A stretch of 64,000 nt of DNA from Mallotus nudiflorus (lineage: Eukaryota; Streptophyta; Magnoliopsida; Malpighiales; Euphorbiaceae), in contig CANTUR010000002.1 in NCBI GenBank assembly GCA_947683625.1, positions 4,868,501 through 4,932,500 of the forward strand, read 5' to 3'. Shown in pieces: positions 22,138 to 33,008 of the stretch. Both the position numbers and the translations under genes were made by a program. Position 1 is the stretch's first letter, and every line of letters begins with the position of its first letter. The notes beneath the pieces are model-generated. The model saw only the letters and a list, made by a program, of their open reading frames with translations, had not been told where the DNA came from and did no database searches.

Positions 22138-22748
22138 AAATGGAATAAGTGAATATATTGGAATAAGTGAGCCTATATGCCTAGAGTGTTGTCTAACACT
22201 ATTTTGAGGTTGCGATTTTCTAGGGTTCTATTCAATCCTTTATAAACGATGATTTTCAATAAAATATATAAAATGATTTTACAGCATCTGTGTGTATTTG
22301 CCTGTATATATACATATTAGATATATACTTTTGACTGTGTGCATTGTCATTTAGTATGCATTTATATAAGTTATAATAATTCACTCAGTGAGGTCTGACT
22401 CCCCTCCGTTGACTATTTTTCAGGAGAGTCATCTTCGTCAGACCTCAGTAGCAGGCCTGTATGCTGGATTTCTTCCGCCCCGGCTTCTTTATGTAAACTG
22501 CTTATCTGAGTCTTGAGTTTTATTTTTATAATCTAGACACTGCAGTAGTTGTAAATAAGGTTATGAGTTCTATGTAATATATATGTGAGAGTTATGTATT
22601 TTAAGAATTTGAACTGAAACTTGTATTAAAGGATTTATTTATACATGAGATGAAGATTTGATTTAAATCCCGTGGTGGATTATTATTTTGATAATTATAA
22701 TAATCCATAGCGCCGGTCATGGCCCCTGTTTTGGGTCGTGACACCAAG

Positions 22749-22837
22749 GCCTAGTGGACCAGGCCCGTCGGACCCGTTTTGTGAAGCGCAATAACAGCGA
22801 GTTATTATTCTATATATACTTGTATTAGGATTGCATG
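22749..22837 (+). mobile_element. LTR family A2, segment 3 of 4
   Basis: Short piece continuing 'accgagaccaag' with GCCTAGTGGACCAGG and ending GGATTGCATG, where the next solo LTR inserted. Its last five bases, GCATG, match ACATG on the far side at four of five positions. Confidence 0.8.
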
Positions 22838-25800
22838 TGTAATATTCCAAATTTTTAAATATTTTTAAACTACATCGGGATATGTAGTGTTAATAATTTT
22901 TATATATATTCATGATTATTTCATGAGTTTGTTATTTATGAAAGCTATTTTTAATTATTTTAAGTCCTTTACGTAAAAATTTTTCCGAGAGTTCTATTTT
23001 CGGGGAAATTAAGACGTAAATAATTTAATATTAATTATTTGAAATAGTTTTATGAATTTGCATGAGTTCATGTGTAATTTTAAAGTGTTAAATAAAGTGC
23101 ATATACATACATTTATTTAAAATTAAATTAGGGTTTATTTTATAAATAAATTATATAATATAGTTTTTATATTAATTAATTAATTAAGTATATATATAAA
23201 TACATATGTATATATTATTAAAATATGTGTGTGGTGTATATTTATTGTGTGTGTGATATTATATGTTATTATAATATAAAGTATAGTTATATATATACAT
23301 ATATATACATAATTATTTATCAAAAACTAAAAGTTTGCAATATTTACCATTTTGCCATTCTGCCATCCCTCTCCCTCCCGATCGGTTTTCCTCCATTTCT
23401 GCTGCCTGTCATCTAGTTTTTAGGCCATCTGTGTGCTTTCTGCCTTGCCACCACCACCTCCAGCCATTCTCGCTACCTGTTACCTCCTTTTCCGACGTGT
23501 TTTAGCCGGAATACCTAAGAGAAGCCAAAAATTTCTTCACCGTCGATCAAGCCATTTTCGGCCACCAAACTCGATGTCATTGGTCTCTATCTTCTCCTTG
23601 AGCTCCGGTGAGTCCATTTTCAAGCTTTGTTTCACTTGAAACGGTCTAGATTTCCCTAGGTTTTGCTTTTTCATTTTCGGCCTATTAGGGTTTTCGATTT
23701 TTTGAGCTTCAATTTGAATGATTCAAGCAAATTCCCTTTACAAAAATTGATCCTTGTAGATTAATCTAGCTCTGTGAATTTTTGTAGAATTTTTGGGAAT
23801 TATTTTGATTTTTGTGAATTTTTGATTATTTTATTAATATTTTCTAATTTTCAAAAATTAATTAATTAAATTATGAAATTGTGTTTTATGGTGATTATAG
23901 GTGTTGAAATGCATTTTATAAATTTATTTGTAATTTTTGAGAATTTTATGTATTTATTTTGAATTTATTTAGTTTATGTAATTTTTGGGAAAATTAGGTT
24001 AATTATATGTGTTTTAGTAAAATTAATTGGTTAATTGAGTATATTTATTGATATTATTGAATTATATGTTGAGAAAATTAATTTTTAATAATTATACTAT
24101 TTTTGGTGAATTTTTGAGTAATTATAGAGAATTTATATATAATAGGGGTATTTTGATAATTTGACACTAAATTGGCTAAAAATATAATTAAATTGGTTTT
24201 AATAGTTATTTAAGGTATAAAAATGATTTCTACAAATTATTTAGTATTCTTAACTAATTAAAACTATTTTTCATAAATTATTTTCAAATTATATATATAA
24301 TATATGATTTTTCTAAATAAATGAGTTTTTATTGATTTTTAGTAAGTTTTAGGGCTAATTATGTAATTTGGATTTATAAAATGTATTTTGGTCAATATTT
24401 ATGAATTTATTGAGAATTACCGACTTTTAATAATATTTTATGAAAATTAGGATTTTTGTGTATTTATTGGTTAAATAAATATTTTTAGCGTTTAAATATT
24501 TAAATTTGCTATATTTTGAGTATTGAAGGGTATTTTGGTATTTTTAGTATTTTTCAGTATTTCTGTGATTATTTTGTGAATTGTGGACCTCGATCGGTGA
24601 ATTGTAGTTTGGAGTCCGACCGAGGGGTTGTAAATTGTGTTATTTTGAATTATATTTCCTTGCAGGACCCGCTCTACTCTTTGAGTAGAGAGATGTCCAT
24701 TTTAGAGGGGAAGTTCTACCGAATTTTCGGTAGAATTCTTGTAAAACATGATGTCCGGTCAAATTTTGATTCTAATTTTATGTCTAGTATTCTCGATCGA
24801 GTTTCTAAAAATTTCGATAGAATTATTCTGATTTCCTATTATCATTTGTTTATTTGGTTGCACCGAGACCGAGACCTAGTGGACCAAGCCCGTCGGATCC
24901 GTCTCAAGGAGCGCAATAACAATGAGTTGTTATTTTATATATACGTGTTCTAGGATGCATGTTTTTAGAAATGTATATTTTATTTTATAAAATATGCATA
25001 CATGGTTTAATAATTACTTAGGTTTATTTTGGTATATTTTCGGTATATTTTAGTATAATTTAAACTATATGCATCTTTAATTAATAAATTATTCTTAAAA
25101 TGTTTTTAGGTATAATCATGGTTTATTTTTAGTTTATTTTGTAAATAAATTGAATTTATTTGACGTGTATATACCTAAAATATACCTGATTTATTTTTGG
25201 TATATTTCTAGTATATATATGGTTTTTGTTGCTATTTTATTTAATATCATGCATCATTTATTTTATGAATGTATGTTGTATATAATAATGAAGGATATCA
25301 ATAGAATGTGCTACCTAGTGGGCAGCACTAGGACCAAGTACGTACCAGTACGCCGATAGCATTTAGGCTTTATTGCTAACCTATTTGTGGATATTGGTTG
25401 GACTAATTTTAATGATGTGTAATGTGATTTGAGAGTGTGATTGTTAGAGCTCGGTTGACCAAGTGTCTCGGGGCCAATCACACTGACAGTCAGACTGCTG
25501 GAGCTCGGTTGACTTAGTGTCTCGGGGCCAGTCTACTGTCTAAATGGAACAAGTGAATTTATTTGGAATAAGTGAGCCTGTATGGCTAGAGTGTTGTCTA
25601 ACACTGTTTGAGGTTGTGGTTTTCTAGGGTTTTATTTGATCCTTTATAAATAGTGATTTTCAGTAAAAATATATAAAAATGATTTTATTGCATCTATGTG
25701 TATTTGCTTGTATATATACTTATTATATATATATTGTTGACTGTATGCATTGCCATTTAGTATGCATGTATATACATTATAACAATTCACTCAGTGAGGT

Positions 25801-26250
25801 CTGACTCCCCTCCGTTGACTATTCTTCAGGAGAGTCTACGTCTTCAGACCTCAGTAACAGACCCATACGTCGGATTTCTTCCACCCCGGCTTCACTATGT
25901 AAACTGCTTATCTAAGCTTTATTTTATAATCTAGATACTGCAGTAGTTGTAAACAGTTATGGGGTTTATGTATTATATTTGTGTGAGTTATGTATTTTAA
26001 AGATTTGAACTGGAATTTGTATTAAAAGATTATTTATATATGAGATGAGTTGTTTATTTAAATCCATTGATGGATATTTACCTTGTCTTATTTGTGATTT
26101 TATTTCTGCTGCAAATTATATTATTTATGTTGTTGTTATTATTATTATTATTACATGTTTTATTTTATTTTAAGGCTTGCTACGGGTTCCAGATTCGAAA
26201 GAATTCCCATTCCCTAGCGCCGGTCATGGCCCCTGTTTTGGGTCATGACA
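22838..26250 (+). mobile_element. Solo LTR, gypsy family A
   Basis: 3.4-kb LTR starting TGTAATATTCC and ending GGGTCATGACA. Flanks GCATG (22,833-22,837) and ACATG (26,251-26,255) are a one-mismatch target duplication. Donor GTGAGT at 23,608, acceptor TCCTTGCAG at 24,665, second acceptor TTCTTCAG at 25,829. The second donor has decayed to ATGAGT. Confidence 0.9.
25899..26174 (+). other. Candidate intron 3 within the LTR
   Basis: 276 bp between a 69-bp block ending CTTCACTAT|GTAAACTG and TTATTTTAAG|GCTTGC. The 69-bp block has the same length in three LTRs (22,424; 25,830; 54,752), and the last LTR block is 76 bp here and at 55,058-55,133. The donor is weak in some copies, so this is the least secure of the three. 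Confidence 0.33.
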
Positions 26251-26255
26251 ACATG

Positions 26256-27521
26256 TTTTAGAAATGTATGATTTATTTTATAAATTATGCATAAATGGTT
26301 TAATTATTGCTTAGGTTTATTTTTGGTATATTTTGGTATATCCTTGGAATATTTTAAATTATATGCATGTTATATTAATGAATTATTCTTAAAATGTTTT
26401 TAAGTATATTTGTAGTTTATTTTATAATTAAATTGAATTTATTTGACGTATATATACTTGAAATATGCCTGGTTTATTTTCGGTATATTTCTAGTATATA
26501 TATGGCTTATGTTGTCATTTTATTTAATATCATGCATCATTTATTTTATGAATGTATGTTTTATATAAAAATGAAGGATAACAATAGAACGTGCTACCTA
26601 GTGGGCAGCACTAGGACTGAGTACGTACTGGTATGGTGATAGCATTTAGGCTATATTACTAACCTATTTGTGGATTATGATTGGATTGATTTATTTGATG
26701 TGAGATGTGATTTGAGTGTGATTGTTGGAGCTCAGTTAACCAAGTGTCTCGGGGCTAATCACACTGACAGTCAGACTGCTGGAGCTCGATTAACTTAGTG
26801 TCTCGGGGCCAGTCTACTGTCCAAACGGAACAAGTAAATTTATTTGGAATAAGTGAGCCTGTATGGCTAGAGTGTTGTCTAACACTGTTTGAGGTTACGA
26901 TTTTCTAGGGTTCTATTTGATCCTTCATAAACAGATGTTATTTTCAGTAAATATATAAAATGATTTTGCTGCATCTGTGTGTTTTTGCTTGTATATATTT
27001 TTATTATATATACTATTGAATGTGTGCATTGTCATTTAGTTATGCATGTATATATATTATAACAATTCATTCAGTGAGGTCTAACTCTCCTTCGTTGACT
27101 ATTTTTCAGGAGAGTTTACGTCTTCAGACCTCAGTAGCAGACCCACACGCTGGATTTCTTCTGCCCCGGCTTTACTATGTAATATGCTTACTTGATGTTA
27201 TTTTACAATCTAGACACTGCAGTAGTTGTAGTCAGTTGTGAGATTTATGTATTATGTTTGTATGAGTTATGTATTTTAAAGATTTGAACTGAGATTGTAT
27301 TAAAAGATTATTCATATATGAGGATGAGTTTGTTTGTTTATACAAGTTGATGGATTATACTTATTTTATTTATGAGTTTTATTTCCGCTGCAAGTTATTT
27401 TACTTTTGTTATTATTATTATTGCATGTTTTTTATTTATTTTAAGGCTTGCTACGGGTTTCGAATTTGAAAGAATTCCTATTTCCTAGCGCCGATCATGG
27501 CCCCTGTTTTGGGTCGTGACA
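26256..27521 (+). mobile_element. LTR family A2, segment 4 of 4 with 3' end
   Basis: Completes the outer LTR: CCTAGTG...CACTAGG near 26,598, tandem GGAGCTC cassettes, TATTTTTCAG|GAG near 27,110, GGCTTGCTACGGG block, end GGGTCGTGACA. With segments 1-3 it totals about 3.3 kb, a full-length LTR less its first ~100 bp. It was inserted into the trinucleotide-rich part of the next LTR. Confidence 0.85.
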
Positions 27522-27764
27522 ATTATTATCATTATTATTATCATTATTATTCTTATTATTCTTATTATTGTTATCATTATTATTATTTTGATTATTCTTG
27601 TTATTATTATTCTTGTTATTATCATTATTGTTATTATCATTATTATTATTATTATTATTCTTCTTCTTCTTACTATTATGTTAATAATAATAATAATAAT
27701 TATGATTATGATTATGATTATGATTATGATTATAATTATAATTATGATTATGATTATGATTATG

Positions 27765-27852
<88 letters not shown>
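27522..27852 (+). repeat. (TTA)n and (GATTAT)n microsatellite
   Basis: Imperfect TTA/TCA/TTC triplets, then GATTAT hexamers (27,697-27,766), then a pure TTA run. All long open frames here are simple-sequence artefacts. Confidence 0.95.
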
Positions 27853-27854
<2 letters not shown>

Positions 27855-28100
27855 GATGAAAGGGTAAAATGGTAATTTCATAATTAAAAAAGGGTCAAAG
27901 CAGTCAAAATTGGGTCTCTCTTCTCCCTTTCTCTTTCTTTCTTTCTTCTTCTTATTCTTCTTCTTCTCTTCTTCTTACTACTATTATTATTATTATTAAA
28001 TTTGATGAAAGGGTAATATGGTAATTTCATAATTAAAAAAGGGTCAAAGCAGTCAAAATTGGGTCTCTCTTCTCTCTTTCTCTTTCTCTTTCTCTGCCGG
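27853..28100 (+). repeat. 149-bp direct duplication
   Basis: The stretch beginning TTGATGAAAGGGTAA recurs 149 bp later (28,002) with very few changes, followed by a CT-rich tract in both copies. Local tandem duplication inside LTR D. Confidence 0.8.
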
Positions 28101-30658
28101 ACCGCCCTAGCTTCCATCCGACGTCGCCAACCACCACCGGGAACCGCTGCATCACCGGAAAGCCAATGAAGCCGAGAGTTGGAGCTCCATGAATGCCGAT
28201 GACATTCCGACCACCTCAAGGCTCCAAACTAGACTCTTTTGAATGGTTTTCCATCAATGAGTCCATTTCTAAGCTCCTTTTTAGCTCAAATCTTCTAGAT
28301 TTTTAGATATCTTCAATTTTTAGTTTATGTGTTTTAGGGTTTTTATTTTTTTTTTAACTTGATTATGTTTGATTTTATGCAAACTTGCTTAAGAAATGTT
28401 GATTGTGGTAGCTTAAGCTTCTCATATATATATTTTTTGAATTAATTTGAATTTTGGTAATTTTTTATTATTTTAATATGAAATACTGAAATTTTGATAA
28501 TAATGTTAATTATTTTTTTAATGAGAATTTAGTTAAATTAGTGTTTGTAATGTGAGTTAATAATTTTAGAATTATTAAACTAATTTTTGGTGAATTTATA
28601 TAATTTTTGAGAATATTAATTATATTATGTAAATTTTGTATTTATGAGTTGATTGTGTAATTTTGTGAAAATTATAGTTAAATATTTTGTTTTAAATGAT
28701 TTTAGAATTATTTAGGGTATTAAAGTGATTTTTATAAACTATTTACTATTTTTAACTAACTAATACTAATTTTTGAAAATTATATTCAAATAATATATGA
28801 TTTACTATTTTGGTGATTAAATGGTTTTTAATTACTTTTAATATATATTTAAGCTATTTGAATATATAAAAGCAAATTTTTACTATTTTATATTAAATTA
28901 TTGAAAACTTAGATTTTTATTAATATTATATTATTATTTGAGATTTTTATTTAATTATTGTGAAAATAATTGTATTTAGTGTTTTAATGTTTAAATATAT
29001 TATATTTTGGTATTTTGAGGATATTTATGGAATTTAATGATTTTTAATGTTTTTATTATTTTATTTGCATTTTTGGTGAATTGTGAACCTCGATTGAAAA
29101 ATTATGCAATTCGAGGTTCCAACCCGAGGTGCTGTGTAATCTGTGTTAGAAGTGTATTTTTTTTACAAAATTGGCTCTACTTTTTAATAGAAAGATGTCC
29201 ATTTTACAGAGAAGATTCTGCTGAATTTTCGTAGAATTCTTGTAAAACGTGACGTCGGGTCGATTATGAATTTCTGTGTTTGTCTAGGTTTTGTATTCCT
29301 AAATTGAGTCTCTTTTAGAAGTATAAGTTAGAATTTATTCTGATTGTTACTATTATTTATTTTCTAGTTGCGTTGAGACTGAAGCCTATTGGACCGAGCC
29401 CGTTGAGCCATTCTCGAGGAGCGCAAACTTGTGAGTTATTATCTTATATATGCATTGCATGTAGAATACATGAAAATTAGCATCCATGAAATTTATAAAG
29501 AAAATTGAATATGAATATTTATTTAAATGAGAAATATATTTTTGGTATATTTTTAGTATATTTAATCTTTATGTGACACATATGCATAACTATTTTTAGT
29601 ATATATTCGGTATATTTCTGATATATTATGGTTTATTTTGGTATATATGTGGCTTATATACTTTTGGTATATTTTCTGTATGTGATGGGTATATTTTGCT
29701 ATGAATGGATGCAATTACATTTAAATTATGCATTTTTACTATTTTAATAATTATTAAGTTTATTTGAAGGATATCAATAGAACGTGCTATCTAATGGGTT
29801 GCACTATGACCGTGTACGTACCGATGTGATAGATTTTAGGGATGAGTTATAAATCACTTAAGGTGACATTTATTTGATTGATTATTTGAGATTCATGTGA
29901 TTGAGCAGTGTGATTGCGGGAGCTAGGTTGACCTAGTGTCTTAGGGCTAGTCAAACTAACAATGAGACTATTGGAGCTCGGTTGACTTAGTCTCTCGTGG
30001 TTAGTCTACTATCCAAAATGGAATAAGAGAATTAATTTGGAATTAAGTGAGCTTGTATGGCTAGAGAGATATTTTTGGTTGAGGTTGCGAATAATTAGGG
30101 TTCTATTTGATCCTTCATTCAAATAAACATTTTTTAGCATTCATTATATATAAAAGTGATTTCAGCATCTGTGTAAAATGCTTGTATATATTTATATATA
30201 TACTGATGCTTGATTGCATATGACATTAGGAAATGCATGTATATATAATATAATAATTCACTAATTGAGGTCTAACTCCCCCCAGTTGTATTTTTTTTAA
30301 GAGATTCTTCGTCTTCAAACCTCAATAGTAGGCCCATACGCCAGACTTCTTCAACCCTAGCTAGTTTATGTAAATTGATTATCTGACTTTATTATATTCT
30401 AGAAAACTGCAATAGTAGTACTTTATATCTATAGAATTTAGTTTTAATGCAAGAGACCTTTCTCTGAATATTGTATGCAAATATTTTATTTTATGATATA
30501 ATATTAAGTATTTTTTATATCATTTTAAGATTTTAATTGTGGTGTTTATTTATTTATTTATTGCATGCTTTTTATTTTTAAGGCTTGCTATAGGTTTCAG
30601 ATTCGAAAGAATTCTCATTTCCTAGCGCTGGTCATGACTTTCAGTTTGGGTCATGACA

Positions 30659-31529
30659 ATTTTATTATTTTTAATAATTATAAGAATGATTTGAAGGATA
30701 GCAGTAGAACGTGTTACCTAGTGGGCTACATTGGGACTGTTGCATGACAATACAATAGAATTAGGTTGAGAATTTGATAATTTTTATTGAGATATCTGTT
30801 TTGAGAAAGGCTGACTGTGGATCCTCAGTTGACCGAGTGTACTCGGGGCCAATCATGCTAGTAGTGAGATTATGAAACCTTGATTGACCTAGTGTACTCA
30901 AGGTCAGTCCACTACCTTAAGTTGGATAAATTAATACTTGGAATTTGATTAAGCCTATTGGCTGTTGATTATTATGATCAAGGTTACGAACTGTTAGGGT
31001 TCTGCTCCAATCCTTCAACTAAAATGATTTTATGCTTTTATTATATATAAAAAAAATGAATTTTAGCATATGTGTAAAATGCCTATATATATTTATATCT
31101 ATACTGATGCTTGACTGTATATGAGTTAGATTGCATATATATATATTATAATAATTCACTCAGTGAGGTCTGACTCCCCTCAATATATTTTTTTAAGAGA
31201 TTCCTCATCGTCAGACCTTAATAATAGACCTTTACATCAGACTTCTTTATCCCTGGCTGGATTATGTAATTTATTTATCTGAACTTTTGTTGTATTCTAG
31301 AAAATTACAGTAGTAGTACTTTGTATCTGTAGAATGTTATTTTAGTAAGAGTCCTTTCTCTGAATAGACATTTAATTATTTATTTTTATATCAATTTAAG
31401 ATTTTAATTCTGGCATATTTTATTTATTCATTGCATGCTTTTTATTTCTAAGCCTTGCTACGGGTTCCAGATTCGAAAGAATTCCCGTTCCCTAGCGCCA
31501 GTCATGACTCCCCGTTTTGGGTCGTGATA
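30659..31529 (+). mobile_element. Element 2 5' LTR, 3' part
   Basis: Matches 41,436-42,352 of the 3' LTR closely: 'gaaggatagcagtagaacgt', paired cassettes with GACCGAGTGTACTCG, the GGCTTGCTACGGG-type block, end GGGTCGTGATA. It is followed by the primer-binding site. The rest of this LTR lies left of the window, displaced by the nested insertions. Confidence 0.85.
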
Positions 31530-31533
31530 AAGT

Positions 31534-31546
31534 TGGTATCAAAGCC
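31534..31546 (+). other. Primer-binding site, Element 2 (tRNA-iMet)
   Basis: TGGTATCAAAGCC, one base off the initiator-Met complement, four bases after the LTR end, as in Element 1. Confidence 0.9.
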
Positions 31547-31721
31547 CTAGGTTATTAGTGTTGTAGACCTAGGTTGTCAGAGTTGTGTTTTCTTTAAACT
31601 ACAGTAGTTAATTAGGTTCGATCATGTCTTCAATAAGTTTTCCTTGACTTAGTTTTTTGCCTAATCAATAGATTGTTTGTTATTTATTTTGTCTGAATCT
31701 CTTTAGTTTTGTCTTTTCAGA

Positions 31722-32960
31722 ATGAGGAGGCGAGCACGTGTCGCTCCACTGGTCATTGAGGCTAAGAATGATGAGTCCTTTTAGGATGAGGTTTTACCTC
31801 ATAAGCTACCAACTAGGCATAGAGGCCGAGGTAGAAGAAGCAATTATACGTCTAGTTGCACTGCCGTTACAGCCTGCCTATCAGCAAGGTATGTTAACCC
31901 TGAGGTAGCACTGTTCTATGCCAGAGTCAATAAGATAGCCTTTGATGGGATGTCAAATCTATTAGACTTTCTGCACACCATTGAAATGAGGACTCAAACT
32001 GCTCACACTGACTACCAGCGGATTATGATTGTCGAGTTGTCTATAGAGTGACTAACCTTGGATTGGTTCGTCTAGATGATTTAGCCATACATGATGACGA
32101 TGACTTGGGCACAGTTTAGAGAGAGATTTATAAGGAGATTCTTTCTAGAGCCATTGAGGATGAGTTATAGACTTCAGCTAACAAGCATCACAAGAGGTGA
32201 TAGATCTGTTAAGGATTGTACTAGAGAGTTTCTCTAACTTGGCAGATATGCAAAGGATTTGATGCGAGACTAGTATTTTACTGTCATGACTTACATTACT
32301 AGTCTAGGTTTTGCATTTACTGGAATGCCTATGAGCCTTACTCAAAAGTCAGTGATAGAGTTGGCCAAGGAGATAGAGTTGGGACTAGTCAAGCAAGGAG
32401 CTATGCCTGATTACTATCAATTGGGTATTTAGTCAAGAGGATTCTAAACTACTCCATATTTGACTTTTCAAATTTGTTCTAGTAGTTAGCAGAGAGGCTC
32501 AATGCAACAGAGCCAAAGGCAGAAGCTGAGATATCACAGTAGTAGGAGGCATGGCTGTGGGGGATAGTGTAGGCCTATCAGATTCAGTTCTGGTGCTTCC
32601 AGCAGCAACAATGGTCAGAGTTTAGGATATGGTAGCATAAGATCAATAGCCAGCGCGTGTCAAACTTGTGGTAGAGTCCATTAGGGACCCTATTATATGG
32701 TACTGTTGACATGCTTTCAATGCAGACAGGCAAGGCATTTCGCCAAATCATGCCCATATTCTGGTTTTCAGCCATAATAGTTTCCGCAGCAGTTGATTGC
32801 CAGTGCAGCTCCAACACCTTTTCAGTTGTATCCAGCGCAGTATTCAAGTTCGACTCAGATTGTTGCCTAGCAGGGGTGTGGCAGAGTTACCAAAGAAGGT
32901 GCCAGAGGTTTTGGCTAGGCTTCCACCAGTCAACAGGGAGGTCGAGGTTAGGCTAGAGTT
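31722..32960 (+). pseudogene. Element 2 gag (broken)
   Basis: Starts MRRRARVAPLVIE immediately after a TTTTCAG|A site, as in Element 1. Capsid motifs 'MTWAQFRERFIRRF' and 'CTREFL' remain, interrupted by many TAG codons. The zinc knuckle at 32,712-32,753 reads CFQCRQARHFAKSC: the Cys and His ligands persist but both structural glycines are Arg. A Q/S-rich tail follows. Homologous to Element 1 gag along its length but more decayed. Confidence 0.87.
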
Positions 32961-33008
32961 TTCCATCTCACTCAGTAGGATGCTCAGGCATCTAATGCCT
33001 TCGTTGTA

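Larger units (their letters stand above)
21521..22423 (+). other. Candidate intron 2 within the LTR
   Basis: 903 bp from AAGT|GTGAGTT to GACTATTTTTCAG|GAG. Family C has CCT|GTAAGTTG (40,378) and a long T-run then CAG|GAG (41,016). Many copies on both strands keep the CAG|GAG acceptor. It contains hairpin H4 and the tandem cassettes. A 69-bp block follows (22,424-22,492), ending before GTAAACTG. Confidence 0.42.
19566..22743 (+). mobile_element. Solo LTR, gypsy family A
   Basis: Complete 3.18-kb LTR, TGTAATATCCCG...GGGTCGTGACA, with a perfect target duplication CCAAG (19,561-19,565 and 22,744-22,748). It has the best-kept splice-like sites and hairpins of all copies, so they are listed separately. 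The 3' end carries a deletion that removes the GGCTTGCTACGGG block just before CGCCGGTCATGG. Confidence 0.95.
27522..30658 (+). mobile_element. LTR family D (diverged relative of B), 5' end missing
   Basis: Starts in a long (TTA)n/(GATTAT)n tract matching the TTA-rich U3 of the Element 2 LTR, and runs to a 3' end TTTGGGTCATGACA. It carries decayed versions of the same landmarks: ATGAGTC for the first donor, a lost first acceptor (TTTTTTACAAAATT near 29,160), AGACTA/TAGTCT arms in the cassettes, and a TTTTTTTAAG|AGATT second acceptor. The Element 2 LTR resumes right after it, so I read it as an insertion whose left end is outside the window. Confidence 0.65.

Noticed and set aside
27497..27881. 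Long open frames of repeated Tyr, Ile or Asn on both strands
   Set aside because: They are translations of the (TTA)n microsatellite and have no protein-like composition.
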